From Aaosphaeria pasadenensis (Eukaryota > Ascomycota > Dothideomycetes > Pleosporales), in the NCBI GenBank assembly GCA_022813625.1, contig JAKLMB010000002.1:1116001-1180000 (forward strand): DNA of 64,000 nt. Direction: 5' to 3'. The stretch's first letter is position 1; every line of letters begins with the position of its first letter. Made by a program: the position numbers and the translations under genes. The notes beneath the pieces are model-generated. The model did no database searches, was not told the DNA's origin, and saw nothing but the letters and a program-made list of their open reading frames with translations. This document shows, piece by piece, positions 38,403-49,549 of this stretch.

Positions 38403-39400
38403 CGATTAATGCGACTTTAATTCCTTTCGATCCGCGTTAGCTTCTGTTTGTGGTGAAAGGATGCGAATTTTGTGGGCTTCGGCGATGGCATCTTGGCCTG
38501 CCACCTGCTTAGTGTTGGGATACGATGGAGGAACTTCCGAGTGCTCCGGGTCAACAGAAAACGTTCACTTTGGCATACATGCGGGTCCTCGATCGAAGAT
38601 TTGCAAGAGATATAAATGGGCATTGGGAAAAAACAGACGTACAATACTGACTTGTAACAGACCGTTATCAAAATCATCGCGTCCTTGTTATGATCTCTTT
38701 GTGGTATCTGAAGGGGTGTCCATCAACTGGGCACTTTCAGCATCCGTATTCGAGCACAGTCCTCCGGAGCCCAGTTTCTAATCGGCCACTATTTGCATCG
38801 GGTTCCTGGTAGTCTTCGTTTCAAAGGCAAAGACGGCATCTTCAACTACCCGATACAGCAACTTCAGAAAATGTGTCCATCAAAGGCGTCTACCTTGGCT
38901 TGCACCGTCTACAACCTTAAACTGCCATTGCCACTGCGTTAACATGTATCCGATGATGATTTGGACAAATTTTGCAGCCAGGAGGCGAAAGTTGTAGTGA
39001 TGACGCTCTGGCTTGCGCTAAGAATGCGGAAATAATGTGAGAGTTTTGTGGTGGCGGTTCTATCCGTGAGGCTCCGCTTGTTGTAATGACGTTGCTGGGT
39101 ACACACTTTCACTGGCCACAGGACGTTGACAAGACAGAAATCAAGAACATGAACGACAGAAAGATACCAACTTCTACACGGAATAATTTGGACATTGAAC
39201 ATAGAGTTCTAGCACTCCTCTTGCAATTAAATTCAGTCGTCGGCATGCAAGGGTTCCGTGTGCGCTTCACTTGCCAGTACTAAGAACAAAATGTCTCTCC
39301 AAGACCACTAACGTGTACGAGGATGGACTGTGCTGACTCGGCCGTATTCGGCGACAACGAAAAATATACTCAGAAGGGTAACTCAAAGAAAGTGTGAATT

Positions 39401-39750
39401 GCAGCCAAGTCTCCTTGGCTCGATGAATTTCGCGATGAAGCACAACTTCATTGTCGTCGATAAAAGCAATCTTTCAAGTAGCCATGACTGATAGTTATGT
39501 AAATGCATGTAGGCCTTCTATAGTAATATAGGACACTAATTACATTCCTATAATTAGCATAACAGAACGAGCACAGCGATATTCAAAGTAACGAGAGCCT
39601 CATTCATAACTAAAATGCCATAGAAAACTGATTTGAGAGATGTCTCACCGAAGCACAATCAATCCGCCTGGTCTCTCCCATTACAGCCCCCAAAGGCTCA
39701 AAGCAGCAACTTGAACAGAAATCCATCGAACGCAGCCAAGTCTCCTTGGC
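39401..39750. repeat. Pair of identical 19-bp elements with an internal inverted repeat
   Basis: GCAGCCAAGTCTCCTTGGC occurs identically at 39401-39419 and 39732-39750. Inside it, GCCAAG and CTTGGC form a perfect 6-bp stem around a TCTC loop. The surrounding sequence is not obviously similar. Confidence 0.7.
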
Positions 39751-40809
39751 CATGCGGATCTCGTAACTTTAACTCGCCCTGCGTCACGCTTCGTGGAAAA
39801 TTTTCCGGTGCGGTCCACCCATAGAACGTTCCAACTGCGGGCCCAGGTTTCCAGAAAAACTGCACCCTGAAAAGACCCTGAACGGGCAACTCAAGTGCCA
39901 AAGTATCGATCGCAGCACAATATCCTTGGCTTTGTGCAACAGTCCGGTCGAGAAAGCGCGCACTCTATTTTGCTTGCGTACCGTACCAAGCAAGACATTA
40001 CATGGGACCTTTCTTCATAGTGGAGACTGGCGTTAGTGGATACGGGCTTATGAGACCGTGACAAGACATTACGGTGTGCACAGTGTAGGGTCCCTGGCCA
40101 CCATAAGGTCTGGACACCCACGAGGTTGATGGAAAACGGTTGACACGGCAAAGGAAATAAATACCACATAGGATTTGACTCTGACCGTTTGCAGAATTAC
40201 GGAGAGACGCCACGCTTTGGATAAGAAGGTGGTCTTGGGTGTATTGACAAGTCACTGCGGCGCAGGACTTATCAGGCGTTCCTAGTCGCCATGTCTTCAG
40301 CATTTCTTGTGCATGCCAGATGTCAACAGAGTAATTGAAACATGTCCCTCAGGACCAGAATCTATGTATATCTTGGAACAACTTTTGATCGATTTACCCA
40401 ATACGATTCTTTTTTTTTCAAACCACGAGGCTGGAACGATAAGAATCACATTTATTAAACTATAGGCGTTCATAGCGACCAGAAGATAGTTCAGTGCGCT
40501 AAAATCGCAATACACCAGCTCAAATTGACGAGCAATTCATGCAGAATGAAAAATGGATATCCCCCATATAGACCTCTGCACATGGCAATCAATGGCTTTA
40601 TCGATGCTGCCAGGAACATCTCGCTATCGATAGCACCTCGCCAATCGATCGAGATTTCAAACCAATCAGAACCCCCGCAGCCCCGCTTGGCGAAATATCG
40701 GAACGAGGCCGCATCTGCATTTGACTCCCCATCCCACCTCCACAACTTTTTTCTCTGCGCTGAGTTAGCATTTGGACCTTTCAACCCCCCCACACATTGA
40801 CCAAATGGG

Positions 40810-42251
40810 ATGCTGAGGCTCCTCAAACGTACAATTCGACGAGCCATGGCTTCAACATCATCCCCAACAGCGGCAACGGAGCCCAAGCGGGTTCCCATTC
40901 CCAAAAATGGCGTCGACTACCGTGGCAAAGTCGTTCTTGCGCCGATGGTCAGGTCGGGAGAATTGCCTTCGAGATTGCTGGCGCTGAAGTACGGTGCTGA
41001 TCTTGTCTGGGGTGCGTCAAGTCTTCTCCGATCATGAGACATCCCGTAGCATGCTAACAGAAATATCATTCAGGGCCTGAGACGATTGATCGCGCAATGA
41101 TAGGCACAACCCGCCGCATAAACCCGCACACATCGACCATCGAATTCTCCCGGATGCCCTCCTCCAAAGTCAAGAACCCGGCCCTGGACCCAGAGAACCG
41201 CGAGTCGGTCATATATCGCATCCACCCGGAGTTGGAGAAAGGCAAACTGATATACCAAATCGGAACCGCAAGCCCGGACCTCGCAGTCGAGGCCGCGAAG
41301 ATTGTAGCCCCAGATGTCGCGGGCATCGATCTAAACTCTGGATGTCCCAAGCCGTTCTCTACGTCTGGCGGTATGGGCGCTGCGCTGCTCAAGACCCCCG
41401 ACCTGCTATGCGAGATATTGCGGCGGTTGGTGGAGGATGTAGGCAAGCCGTTCGAGATCGGTATCAGTGTCAAGATTCGAATCTTGAGCACAGCAGAAGA
41501 GACGGAGAAACTGGTCAGGAGATTGGTGCAGACGGGAATCACAGGCTTGACGGTCCACTGCCGGACGACTCCCATGCGGCCCCGGGAGCGCGCCATCCGC
41601 GACCAACTGAAGATGATCGCAGACATATGTCGTGAAGCGGGCGTCGCCTGCCTAATGAACGGAGACGTGACCTCTCGGCGCGAGGCGCTGCAACTGGCGC
41701 AGGAATTCGGCGTCGACGGCGGGATGATCGCAACCGAGGCGGAGAAGAACCCGAACTGCTTCCGCGAGGACGCAGAGGGAGGACCACAGGAGTGGAGGGC
41801 GAAGTGGAAGACGTCTGTGACCGACTACATGCGCCTGGCGATCGCAGTCGAGAACCGTTGGGGCAACACGAAGTATCTCCTCGGCCAGATGATCCCCGGA
41901 AAGGACAAGATGTACCGCGAGATGAACAGCTCCAAGTGCTACGCGGACGTCATCAAGGCGCTCAAGCTCGACGGTGTCGACGACCTGCTCGAGCGTGCGA
42001 AGGCCGTCGACGCACGCCTCGGGATCCCGCCGCAGGAATCTCGTGCTGAGAAGAGGGCAAGAGCCAGGGAAACCGCCCCGCCTGCGAGCACTAAGAAGAA
42101 CCAGAAACGAGAGGCAGAAGAAGAAAACGAAGAAACGACCACAAAGCGCGTGAAGGTGCCCGAGGAGAACACGGACGATACCTCCACTCCATCTCTACCT
42201 CCCCACACTCAGGACCAACCCGTCCCACAAGCAGCCGCCTTGAGTGCCTGA
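40810..42251 (+). CDS. DUS2: tRNA-dihydrouridine(20) synthase, Dus2 family
   Basis: Exons 40810-41011 and 41074-42251 (62-bp intron) give 459 residues. Flavin enzyme that reduces U20 in the D-loop of tRNAs. The N-terminal TIM barrel shows VLAPMVRSGELPSRLLALKY, DLVWGPETIDRAM, the active-site motif LNSGCPKPFS (Cys158, counted from the first ATG) and GITGLTVHCRTTPMRPRERA, followed by MNGDVTSRREAL. The last 90 residues are a charged, low-complexity tail (AEKRARARETAPP, EAEEENEETTTKRVKVPEE) with a possible nuclear localisation signal, and no double-stranded-RNA-binding domain, as in yeast Smm1. The start is uncertain: ATG at 40810 gives a basic leader (MLRLLKRTIRRA), while ATG at 40846 has the better context (GAGCCATGG). 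Confidence 0.95.
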
Positions 42252-43942
42252 GCGAAGACAGATACTTCCCCCAACCTCAATATCGATCTCGAGTGTACCA
42301 AGCTATGAACGACACTGTATCGAGCCCATCATCCATCCGCCACGACACTACATACGCTCACCTCGCCTCCCATTCTCACCAACAAAACAGTACATGACCA
42401 CACTAGACATGCGGAAAAGGGTCATCATCATCATTGGAAACAAACACCCCCTCTTCAACAAATGAATAAGCGGGATGAATGAACAAAAACGATGGGAAAG
42501 GAGGGAGCTATATATCCCACACAGCTCCAGCAGCTCCAGCAGCTCCAGCGCCATTAACTACAGCCAAGTGTGCGCATTTGGCACGTATATATCCACATGT
42601 ATGCGTAGCATAAGAATTTTACGACATAAGTGCATGTCTCAATACCGTGTATGCCTCAATACCGTGCATGTCCCAATACCGTCCCTATCACCCAAACCGC
42701 CATACATCTGCCCCCGAAACCGAGCCTGTCATCTATTTCAACCAATCCCACCATACCGTGCATGCCCCAATACCGGCCCTGTCACCCAAACCGTGCCTGT
42801 CCACCAAACCGTGCATGTTCCTCAGATCGCGTTTGTTATCTAAGCTGCGCATTTCAACCGATCAGTGCACATCCACCACACCGCGCATGTCAGCAAGTCC
42901 ACCAAAACCGGTGCAAGCCCACCCAAGTCGTGCAAGTCCACCAAACCCAGTACAAGTCCACCAAGTCGTGTAAGCCCACCAAAACCGGTGCAAGCCCACC
43001 CAAGTCGTGCAAGTCCACCAAAACCAGTGCAAGCCCACCCAAGTCGTGCAAGTCCACCAAAACCGGTGCAAGCCCACCCAAGTCGTGCAAAGTCCACCCG
43101 AAATCGAGTCTGTCATCTACAACCGCACAATTCAACCAATCATGCATATCCACCGTGCAGGTCGCGCGCAGGGGTACCCGTTTACCAACGCGCATGTCCA
43201 CTATACTCGTACCGCGCAGGTCGCATGGTCCAAAGACATTGCAAGAGCACTCTTTTGCCCAAAGATATTGCATGGCCATCTCACCACTTCCTGCATAGCC
43301 ACGACAAGGTTAAACCTCCACCAAACCGCACCCGTACCTGTCCTGTCTGCCATACCGTAAAAGGCCAAACAAACAATATTTCAAAAATATAAACTTGAAC
43401 ATTTTACATGAAAGCCCGCCCATGCTTCGCGAGTTTGTCTCAAATATCCATGATCATGAAGAGTTGACGTGAGAATCCCAAAAGTACGGGATCTCGTGGG
43501 ATACTATACTATACTACCCTAGCAAAGGTAATTTGAAAATTCAATTGGCTTCTTCTGGTTACGGCAATGATATATACTACTACAGAAGAAAAGGAAACGC
43601 ACGATTTGGTGTTTAGAATGATATATTTTTTACATTTCTTCTTCATCTTGGGCCAGACTAACTAAGTACTGACAAAATAGTTAGTTAACTAGATAACTAC
43701 TGTCTGTACCTTAGAGATTCCACATAAACCAGAGCTGCTGAAGCTGAGCAGAGCAGAGCAGAGCGGAGAAGGCAAATCCTTTCCATGCTGTTTCAATCTA
43801 AGCTAGATCGCGGCTGCTCGCTTTGAATCTGATAGAGAGAGAGAGAGAGCCCGTAAACTCAATTCCTTCCTTGACATTTTTTTTCCCTTCTCGTTTCGCT
43901 TCGTTTCGTTTTGCATACATCGATTGAAGGGGCGTGTGAATC
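42252..43942. other. Intergenic region dominated by simple and minisatellite repeats
   Basis: 1.7 kb between the convergent DUS2 and AlaRS genes. 42640-43340 is a low-complexity, C/A-rich tract in which CCAAACCGTGCATGTCC-like and CCAATACCG strings recur; its regular core is the 39-bp minisatellite at 42896-43089. An AGAGC microsatellite lies near 43750 and a GA run near 43830. Long frames here (up to 222 codons on plus) are by-products of the repeats, not genes. Confidence 0.65.
42896..43089. repeat. Minisatellite, 5 units of 38-39 bp
   Basis: Five tandem units, each beginning AGTCCACCAAAACC or AGCCCACCAAAACC and ending AAGTCGTGCA, with lengths 39, 38, 39, 39 and 39. Units 1, 3 and 5 are nearly identical; unit 2 is shortened and diverged. 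More degenerate relatives flank the array on both sides. Confidence 0.93.
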
Positions 43943-46900
43943 TTACAACTTGAAGCCCTCGATGTACTTTCGTGCGATCTCGACGCCCTCGTCGACCTTG
44001 TCTGCGTTCGTGCCCTGGCCGACGGCGGTGGGAGCACCAGGCTTGCCGCCTGCCTTGCCGCCGATGACTTTGGCGACTTCGGATGCCCAGGCGGGGCCTG
44101 AGGCGCCGGCGGCGGTGTATGCCTTTTCGTAGAGTCAGTGATTGAGCTTCTTCATGATATGCGTTGTGGGAGGATTAGGTGGGAGGGTTAGGTGAAGTGG
44201 AAATGAGTTGTACGTACCTCTGCGACGTAGCATCCGTGGACGACCTTCTTCTCGTCCTCGCTGGCGCTGACGAGGTACACGGTCTTGTCCTTGATGCTGC
44301 TCTTGGGCCCGCTGACGACCTTGATGGCGTCGCTGATGGCCTTGCTGACATTGGAGGACCAGTCGAGCTTCTGCACCAGGACCTTCTCGGCCTCGTTCTT
44401 CTCGAAGAAGCCCGTGATGGAGTCGAGGACGCGCTTGTTCTCCGCCTTGGCGGCGGCCTTCTGCTCGTCGAGGATCGACTTGAGGATCTTGGCGAAGCGG
44501 TCGCGGAACTGGTTCTTCGTGATGGCGGAGATGGTGAGCTGGTTGAGCTGCACCTGGAGCTTCTTCGCCTCGGCCTCCTTCTCCGCGCCGAACTTGAGCT
44601 TCTCGAGGCGCGTGAGCTGCTGCTCGAACTCGGAGGCGAGACGCTGCACGTCGTACGCTTCCTGGCCGGTCACGGCGACGATTCGGCGGATGCCCTTGGC
44701 GATGCCGGACTCCTCGAGGATGATGAGCTCCTTGATCTCGCCGGTCTGCTTGACGTGAGTGCCACCGCAGAACTCGACTGACACCTTCTCCCAGGCCTCG
44801 TTCTTGACGTCTGCGAGGAGGTCTTCGACGGATACTCCGACGGAGACGACACGGACGGGATCAGGGTAGGTCTCGCCGAAGACAGCGCGTACGCCTCGGA
44901 TCTCGCGGGCAGTTGCGAGAGGCACGTCCTTGGCGAAGACCTCAGAGTTTTGACGGATGTATTCTGTCGAGATCTTCTCGATCTTCTCGAGTTGTGCGGG
45001 GTCGATGCCAGACTTGTGCGAGAAATCGAAACGGAGCTTCTCGGGGTTGACGAGGGAGCCCTTCTGGTCAACCTCGTTGCCGAGAACCTCGCGGAGAGCG
45101 TAGTTGAGGACGTGAGTACCGGTGTGGTTGTTGCGGATGGGGTGGCGACGGAGCTCGTCGTACTCTGAGATGACCTCTGAGCCAACGCTCAACTCTCCCC
45201 ATTTGAGGTAACCGGTGTGGAGCACGTAGCCAGCGTAGACCTGCACGTTGGCAACATCGAACTCTCCATCGTCCTCGTGAAGGAGATGGCCGGTATCGAA
45301 CTCCTGACCACCTTGCTCAGCGTAGAAGTTTGTCCGGTCAAGCAGAACACCAAATTGTTCGCCCTCGGGGACCTCCTTCGTGCTCTTGAGGAACTTCTTG
45401 TTGTGATATATCGCCTTGATGGTGGATGTGATGTTCTCGCGACCGAACTTTGCAGAGTCGTCGGTCTTGGGCACCTCCGTCATGCCCTCCAAAGCGCTGA
45501 GGTCGTGGACGTCGAACTTGACAAGAGCAGCAGTGGCCTTCTTGTCGCCCTTGCTGGCCTCACGTGCCTTCTCCTGGGCCTCCTCGACCTCCTTATCATT
45601 GATGTTAAGCCTGCGCTCCTCGGCCATCAACTTAGTAAGATCGACAGGGAAACCGTAAGTGTCGTACAATCGCCACACATCGTCTCCGGGAAGGTCGTTC
45701 GATCCCTTAACCTTGGCCTTCTGGGCGTACTTCTCGAACATGATCTCACCACGGTCGAGAGACTTGGCGAAACTCTTCTCTTCCTCGTCCAGGATCTCCA
45801 TGATATCAGTCTGCTTCTTGCGGATCTCAGGGAACATGTCGCCCATTTGTTCGACGAGGTGTGGAACGATCTTGGAGAAGAAGTCGCCAATCTCCACCTC
45901 GAAGTACTTGCGGGCGTAGCGCGCACCTCTTCGAAGGACACGGCGCACGACGTATCCTCGGCCAACGTTGTTAGGTACACCTCCATCGGCAATCGCAAAT
46001 GTGAGCAGTCGGACGTGGTCGGCGACCACGCGGTATGCGGTGTCGAGACCATCAGGATCCTCTGCACCGAATTTGCCCCTGTACTCTCTTGCGCCCGTGA
46101 TGTCCTGGATCACCTTGAAAATGGGAGTGAAGACGTCGGTGTCGTAGTTGGACTTCTTCTTCTGCAACAAGCAGACCAATCGCTCGAAACCCATACCAGT
46201 ATCGACGTGCTTGTTCGGGAGAGATCGCAATGATCGGTCGGGTTCGCGGTTGTACTGGATGAAAACGTTGTTCCAGATCTCAATGACCTCTGGGTCGTCC
46301 TCGTTCACCAAGCTTGCGGCATTCCTGTACACGCCATTCTCAGGTTCGCGCAAGTCGTAGTGGACCTCGGAGCAGGGACCGCAAGGGCCCTGATCACCCA
46401 TCTCCCAAAAGTTGTCCTTCATGTTTCCGGGCAAGATGTGGTCCTCGGGAACGCCGACGCTCTTCCACAGCTCCTTGGCCTCTAGATCAGGCTCGAGTCC
46501 GTCTGAACCCTCGAAGTATGTGACGTATAGCCTGTTGGGGTCGATGCCGTAGACCTTTGTCAGAAGCTCCCAGCTGTAGCCTATGGCCTCCTTCTTGAAG
46601 TAGTCTCCGAAACTCCAGTTACCCAACATCTCGAAGAAGGTGTGATGGTAGCTGTCCTTGCCGACGTCGTCGAGATCATTGTGCTTTCCACCGGCGCGAA
46701 TGCATTTTTGCGAGTTGGCTGCGCGCTTGAGTTGTGCGAAGTCGGAGGCGGGGTCGACAGTGCCCAGGAAGATGGACTTGTACTGGTTCATTCCAGCATT
46801 TGTGAAGAGGAGAGTAGGGTCAGAGAGGGGAACGACAGAGGAGGAGGGAACTGTAGGTGGTCAATTGATATGGACTGGAGGGGGTCATTGTGGTTGCGCA

Positions 46901-47062
46901 GCGCAGTGGTGGAGGTAAGATGGATCAGAAGTAAAGATGTGAATGATAAAGAGAGAAAGAAGGATATGTACCGAAAGTGTGTCCATTTTTCTTGAAGAAG
47001 TCAAGGAAAGTATCTCTGACGCGCTTCGCACCCCACTCGTGCTTCTCATCGACGAGAGACAT
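43943..47062 (-). CDS. ALA1: Alanyl-tRNA synthetase, probable dual cytosolic/mitochondrial enzyme
   Basis: Exons 47062-46972, 46850-44218 and 44122-43943 join to 967 residues, the usual eukaryotic length. Charges tRNA-Ala. Class II catalytic core: LFTNAGMNQYK (motif 1 region), HHTFFEMLGNWSFGDYFKKE (motif 2), DQGPCGPCSEVHYD and VDTGMGFERL (motif 3). The editing domain has both zinc/hydrolysis motifs, NNHTGTHVLNYAL near residue 608 and EFCGGTHVKQTG near 728. The last exon carries the C-Ala domain (GGKAGGKPGAPTAVGQG). The frame stays open 5' of ATG 47062 to an in-frame ATG at 47506, adding 148 residues that begin MLLLHRRSTATAA and are rich in Arg, Ser and Thr without acidic clusters. This is a plausible mitochondrial presequence. 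Yeast ALA1 also makes both forms from one gene. I report the shorter start as certain to be coding. Confidence 0.96.
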
Positions 47063-47506
47063 GGTGCGAGTTCCTCTGGACCAGCGGGGTATCGCGAGGG
47101 AGGATGTGCGGTGGCGGGGTATTCTTGGTGTAGCAACAGCGCGCAGTGACGATAGTGTTCGCCTGTGTAATGTGCAATTGCGAAGTGCGAGTGGCGAGGA
47201 CGACTTGGGAGGCAGTCGAAGTGGGGTTGGTGTTGGTGTAAGAAAAGTGGAAGAAGAAGAGTGTGAGGTGGTAAAAGTTAGAGTAGTAGTAGTTGGAGTA
47301 GTCGGATTAGTAGAGGATGTGAAGGACCTCGATATCTCTGATCGGCCGTGACTCAGAGGGTTCCTATCAGAGCCACAACCCCTACAGCGACCACCACCAC
47401 TATTATTACTACAAAGCCTATAAGCAGAACCAGTCGCAGTCGCAGTCGCAGCGGCAGTGATAGTGGTGGCAGCAGTGGCAGTCGACCTGCGGTGCAACAA
47501 CAGCAT
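47063..47506 (-). CDS. Putative in-frame mitochondrial-targeting leader of alanyl-tRNA synthetase
   Basis: 148 codons directly upstream of, and in frame with, the AlaRS ATG at 47062, open to an ATG at 47506. The leader is Ser/Thr/Ala/Arg-rich with few acidic residues (RNCTLHRRTLSSLRAVATPR, IPRHRTSSLAIPRWSRGTRT) and fits a matrix presequence. It could instead be a 5' UTR that happens to be open; the Thr/Ala-rich stretch near its start comes from CAGTCG/GGCAGT microsatellite-like DNA. Confidence 0.5.
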
Positions 47507-48655
47507 CAAGACGCAGAGCCAGCTTTTGCTCCGATGCAAGCCGAGCGAGCGAACGAGTGAAGAATGTATCAATTGAGCGCGGCGGCACGGAGCAGTAGTA
47601 GCAGTAACTTAAGGTACGAGTAGAAGTAGAGCAATCAAGCAGGCTACCAATAAATTATTTCCCCTCTCGAATGAACGGTCGATGGGAGGGACAAAGATTA
47701 GGCAGGGTTTCTCCTCCGCAGATACGCTACGATACGCGACACGCGCTTGCAGCCGTTGAACGACGAATGGATGGATGAACGGTTAAGTGGAGAGCTGGAG
47801 GGATGGACGGAAGAGAATTGTAGAGGCAGAGGGAGCAATTGTTTAGTACATGTGGTGCCGATGAAGAATAGGAACAATCATTCGATTAATTACAGTACAA
47901 AATAGCGAGGAATATTAGGGAATAGTATCTACAGGCGGGTAGTGACATGGCACCAGCGCAGACCAGACCAGACCAATAATTAACTCGAGTCTACTATGCA
48001 AATTCTATAACCGCCTATGTCTATGTCTTAAGATCTGTATGTGATCACCTTTCTCTCCATTATTTTAATCCTTTGTCTCCACAGCTATGATGTTATGTTC
48101 GGTTGGAATGTTATAGAGAGGGTGTCTGATCGGCGCGGGAGTGGAGGCATGGTAGAATCACGGGGATTCGTTCGGATTCGAGAAAGTTCGTCCCCCCATA
48201 GTCGAAGAATCGATCCTCTCCGGACCCATCGACCCTGCAGATACAACAGTAGATAGATAAATGTCCCTGGCCTGACCCTGGAGCTTCCTTCTTTTTCATA
48301 GTTATCTTAAACATTACTTATTCTAAGCTTCACGACAAGCCAATTCCTCTTAAACCAATCCGGACGGAACTAGCTCTCACTCTCCCCGCATCTTCATCCA
48401 CCACTAACTACCACCACCTCAATCCTACCACTACAACACCAACAACACCAATCTTAAGAAGACAACCACTGTCCGGCCTTCTATAATTCCACGCTGAACA
48501 CCCCTTGGAACAGAGGGCATCTACCAATTCAGACACAACCCCAAAGACAACTTAGACCATCCACCCGGCGCACGCCTGAGCGGTGGAATGCACGATACGG
48601 CTGAGCTCACATCATAACCACCTCGACATCTACAACCTCACAAACCGCAACCCCA
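47507..48655. other. Divergent intergenic region between AlaRS and the 48.7-kb gene
   Basis: About 1.15 kb containing both promoters. No motif-bearing frame is present. Nothing individual can be named with confidence. Confidence 0.5.
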
Positions 48656-49549
48656 ATGTCCACCTTAAGCGCCACGATCCCCTTCACAACGCACCCACAC
48701 TTCCCACCTGCGCCGCGGGCGGCAGCAGCACCAGAACCAGCCCCCCATGGCAAGAAGCGGCCGGCCGACAGCTCGCTGGAGAACGAGCAGCGCCTGAGCA
48801 AGCGTTTCGACCTCCTCAACCTAGGTATGTCTCCCCCCGAACCACAAGTCTACAGCGTTCCATACATATACTAACGAATACATGTAGATAAAAACGGTTC
48901 CCTCCTCTACATCCCCGTCCCCGGCTCCTCCGACCCATCCCAACCCTCCTCCTCCTCCTCCTCCACCTCCTCCTCCCTCACAAACTCTTACACCACACAA
49001 CCGACATCCCTCTCCGCCCCCGTCGTCCCCTCAAAACCCAAACGACACACCCACCACCACCCTCCCTCCCTCGACTCCGACTCCGACTCCATGGACCTCG
49101 ACCTCGACCCCTCCCCCTCCCCCCTCTCCTCCACAGCCACAGACGCAGACACAGAAACCATCGAATCAACCCCCACGCACCCCATCTTCCTCCCGGACAT
49201 CGAAAAACACCTCTCCAAGATACCCACGCACGTCCTGCGCGGCGAAGGCCGCGAAATACACCACATGCTCTCGTCGACCACCACCCCCACGATCGCGGGA
49301 GGCGAGCTGCAGGCGACGAGGGATAATCAGTTGGTGCTGTATAGTATTCCTGGCAGCTTGACGGTGCCGGAGGAGCAGGATAGGGTGAGGAGGGCGATTG
49401 CGGAGGCGAGGAGGAGGATGAGGGAGAGGGTTGCTGTTGGGGATGTTGGGGGGGATGGTACGGGGGGTGTGGGAGTTACGGGGGGTGGGAGGGAGGAAGA
49501 GGAGGGGGTAGGGGAAGGGGAGGATGTGGATGCGATGGATTTGGATTGA
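48656..49549 (+). CDS. Unrecognised low-complexity protein, 276 aa
   Basis: Exons 48656-48824 and 48888-49549. The 63-bp intron has a consensus TACTAAC branch site 12 bases before the TAG acceptor, and the phase fits. I do not recognise the family. The N-terminus (PHGKKRPADSSLENEQRLSK followed by RFDLLNL) and the middle (ILPDIEKHLSKIP-like FLPDIEKHLSKIPTHVL, then DNQLVLYSIPGSLTVPEEQD and RVRRAIAEARRRMRER) look like real conserved sequence. Between them is a Ser/Pro/Asp-rich stretch, and the C-terminus is Gly/Glu-rich, ending DAMDLD. No signal peptide or membrane segment; probably intracellular. The coding strand is strikingly C-rich in the first part of exon 2 and G-rich in the last part. The SIPGSLTVPEE block is the best probe for a family search. 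Confidence 0.8.

Larger units (their letters stand above)
29117..40809. other. 11.7-kb region without recognisable genes
   Basis: The longest gene-free stretch in the window, between two plus-strand genes. Frames reach at most about 200 codons and have no family motifs. Stretches at 32.6-33.0, 34.1-34.9, 36.2-37.5 and 39.4-39.6 kb are AT-rich. Small repeats occur at 38282-38402 and at 39401/39732. The region looks like decayed, perhaps repeat-derived DNA, but I found no terminal repeats, integrase or reverse-transcriptase motifs to prove this. The last few hundred bases hold the DUS2 promoter. Confidence 0.5.

Noticed and set aside
38461..38920. Protein-like stretches in different frames suggesting a broken transposon gene
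   Set aside because: The pieces do not join into any family I recognise, and no terminal repeats or catalytic motifs are present.
42896..43089. CRISPR-like array
   Set aside because: Units are directly contiguous, without unique spacers, in a eukaryotic genome; it is a minisatellite.
42630..43298. 222-codon plus-strand frame and several others around it
   Set aside because: Open only because of the 39-bp repeat; residues are periodic, and comparable frames exist on both strands.
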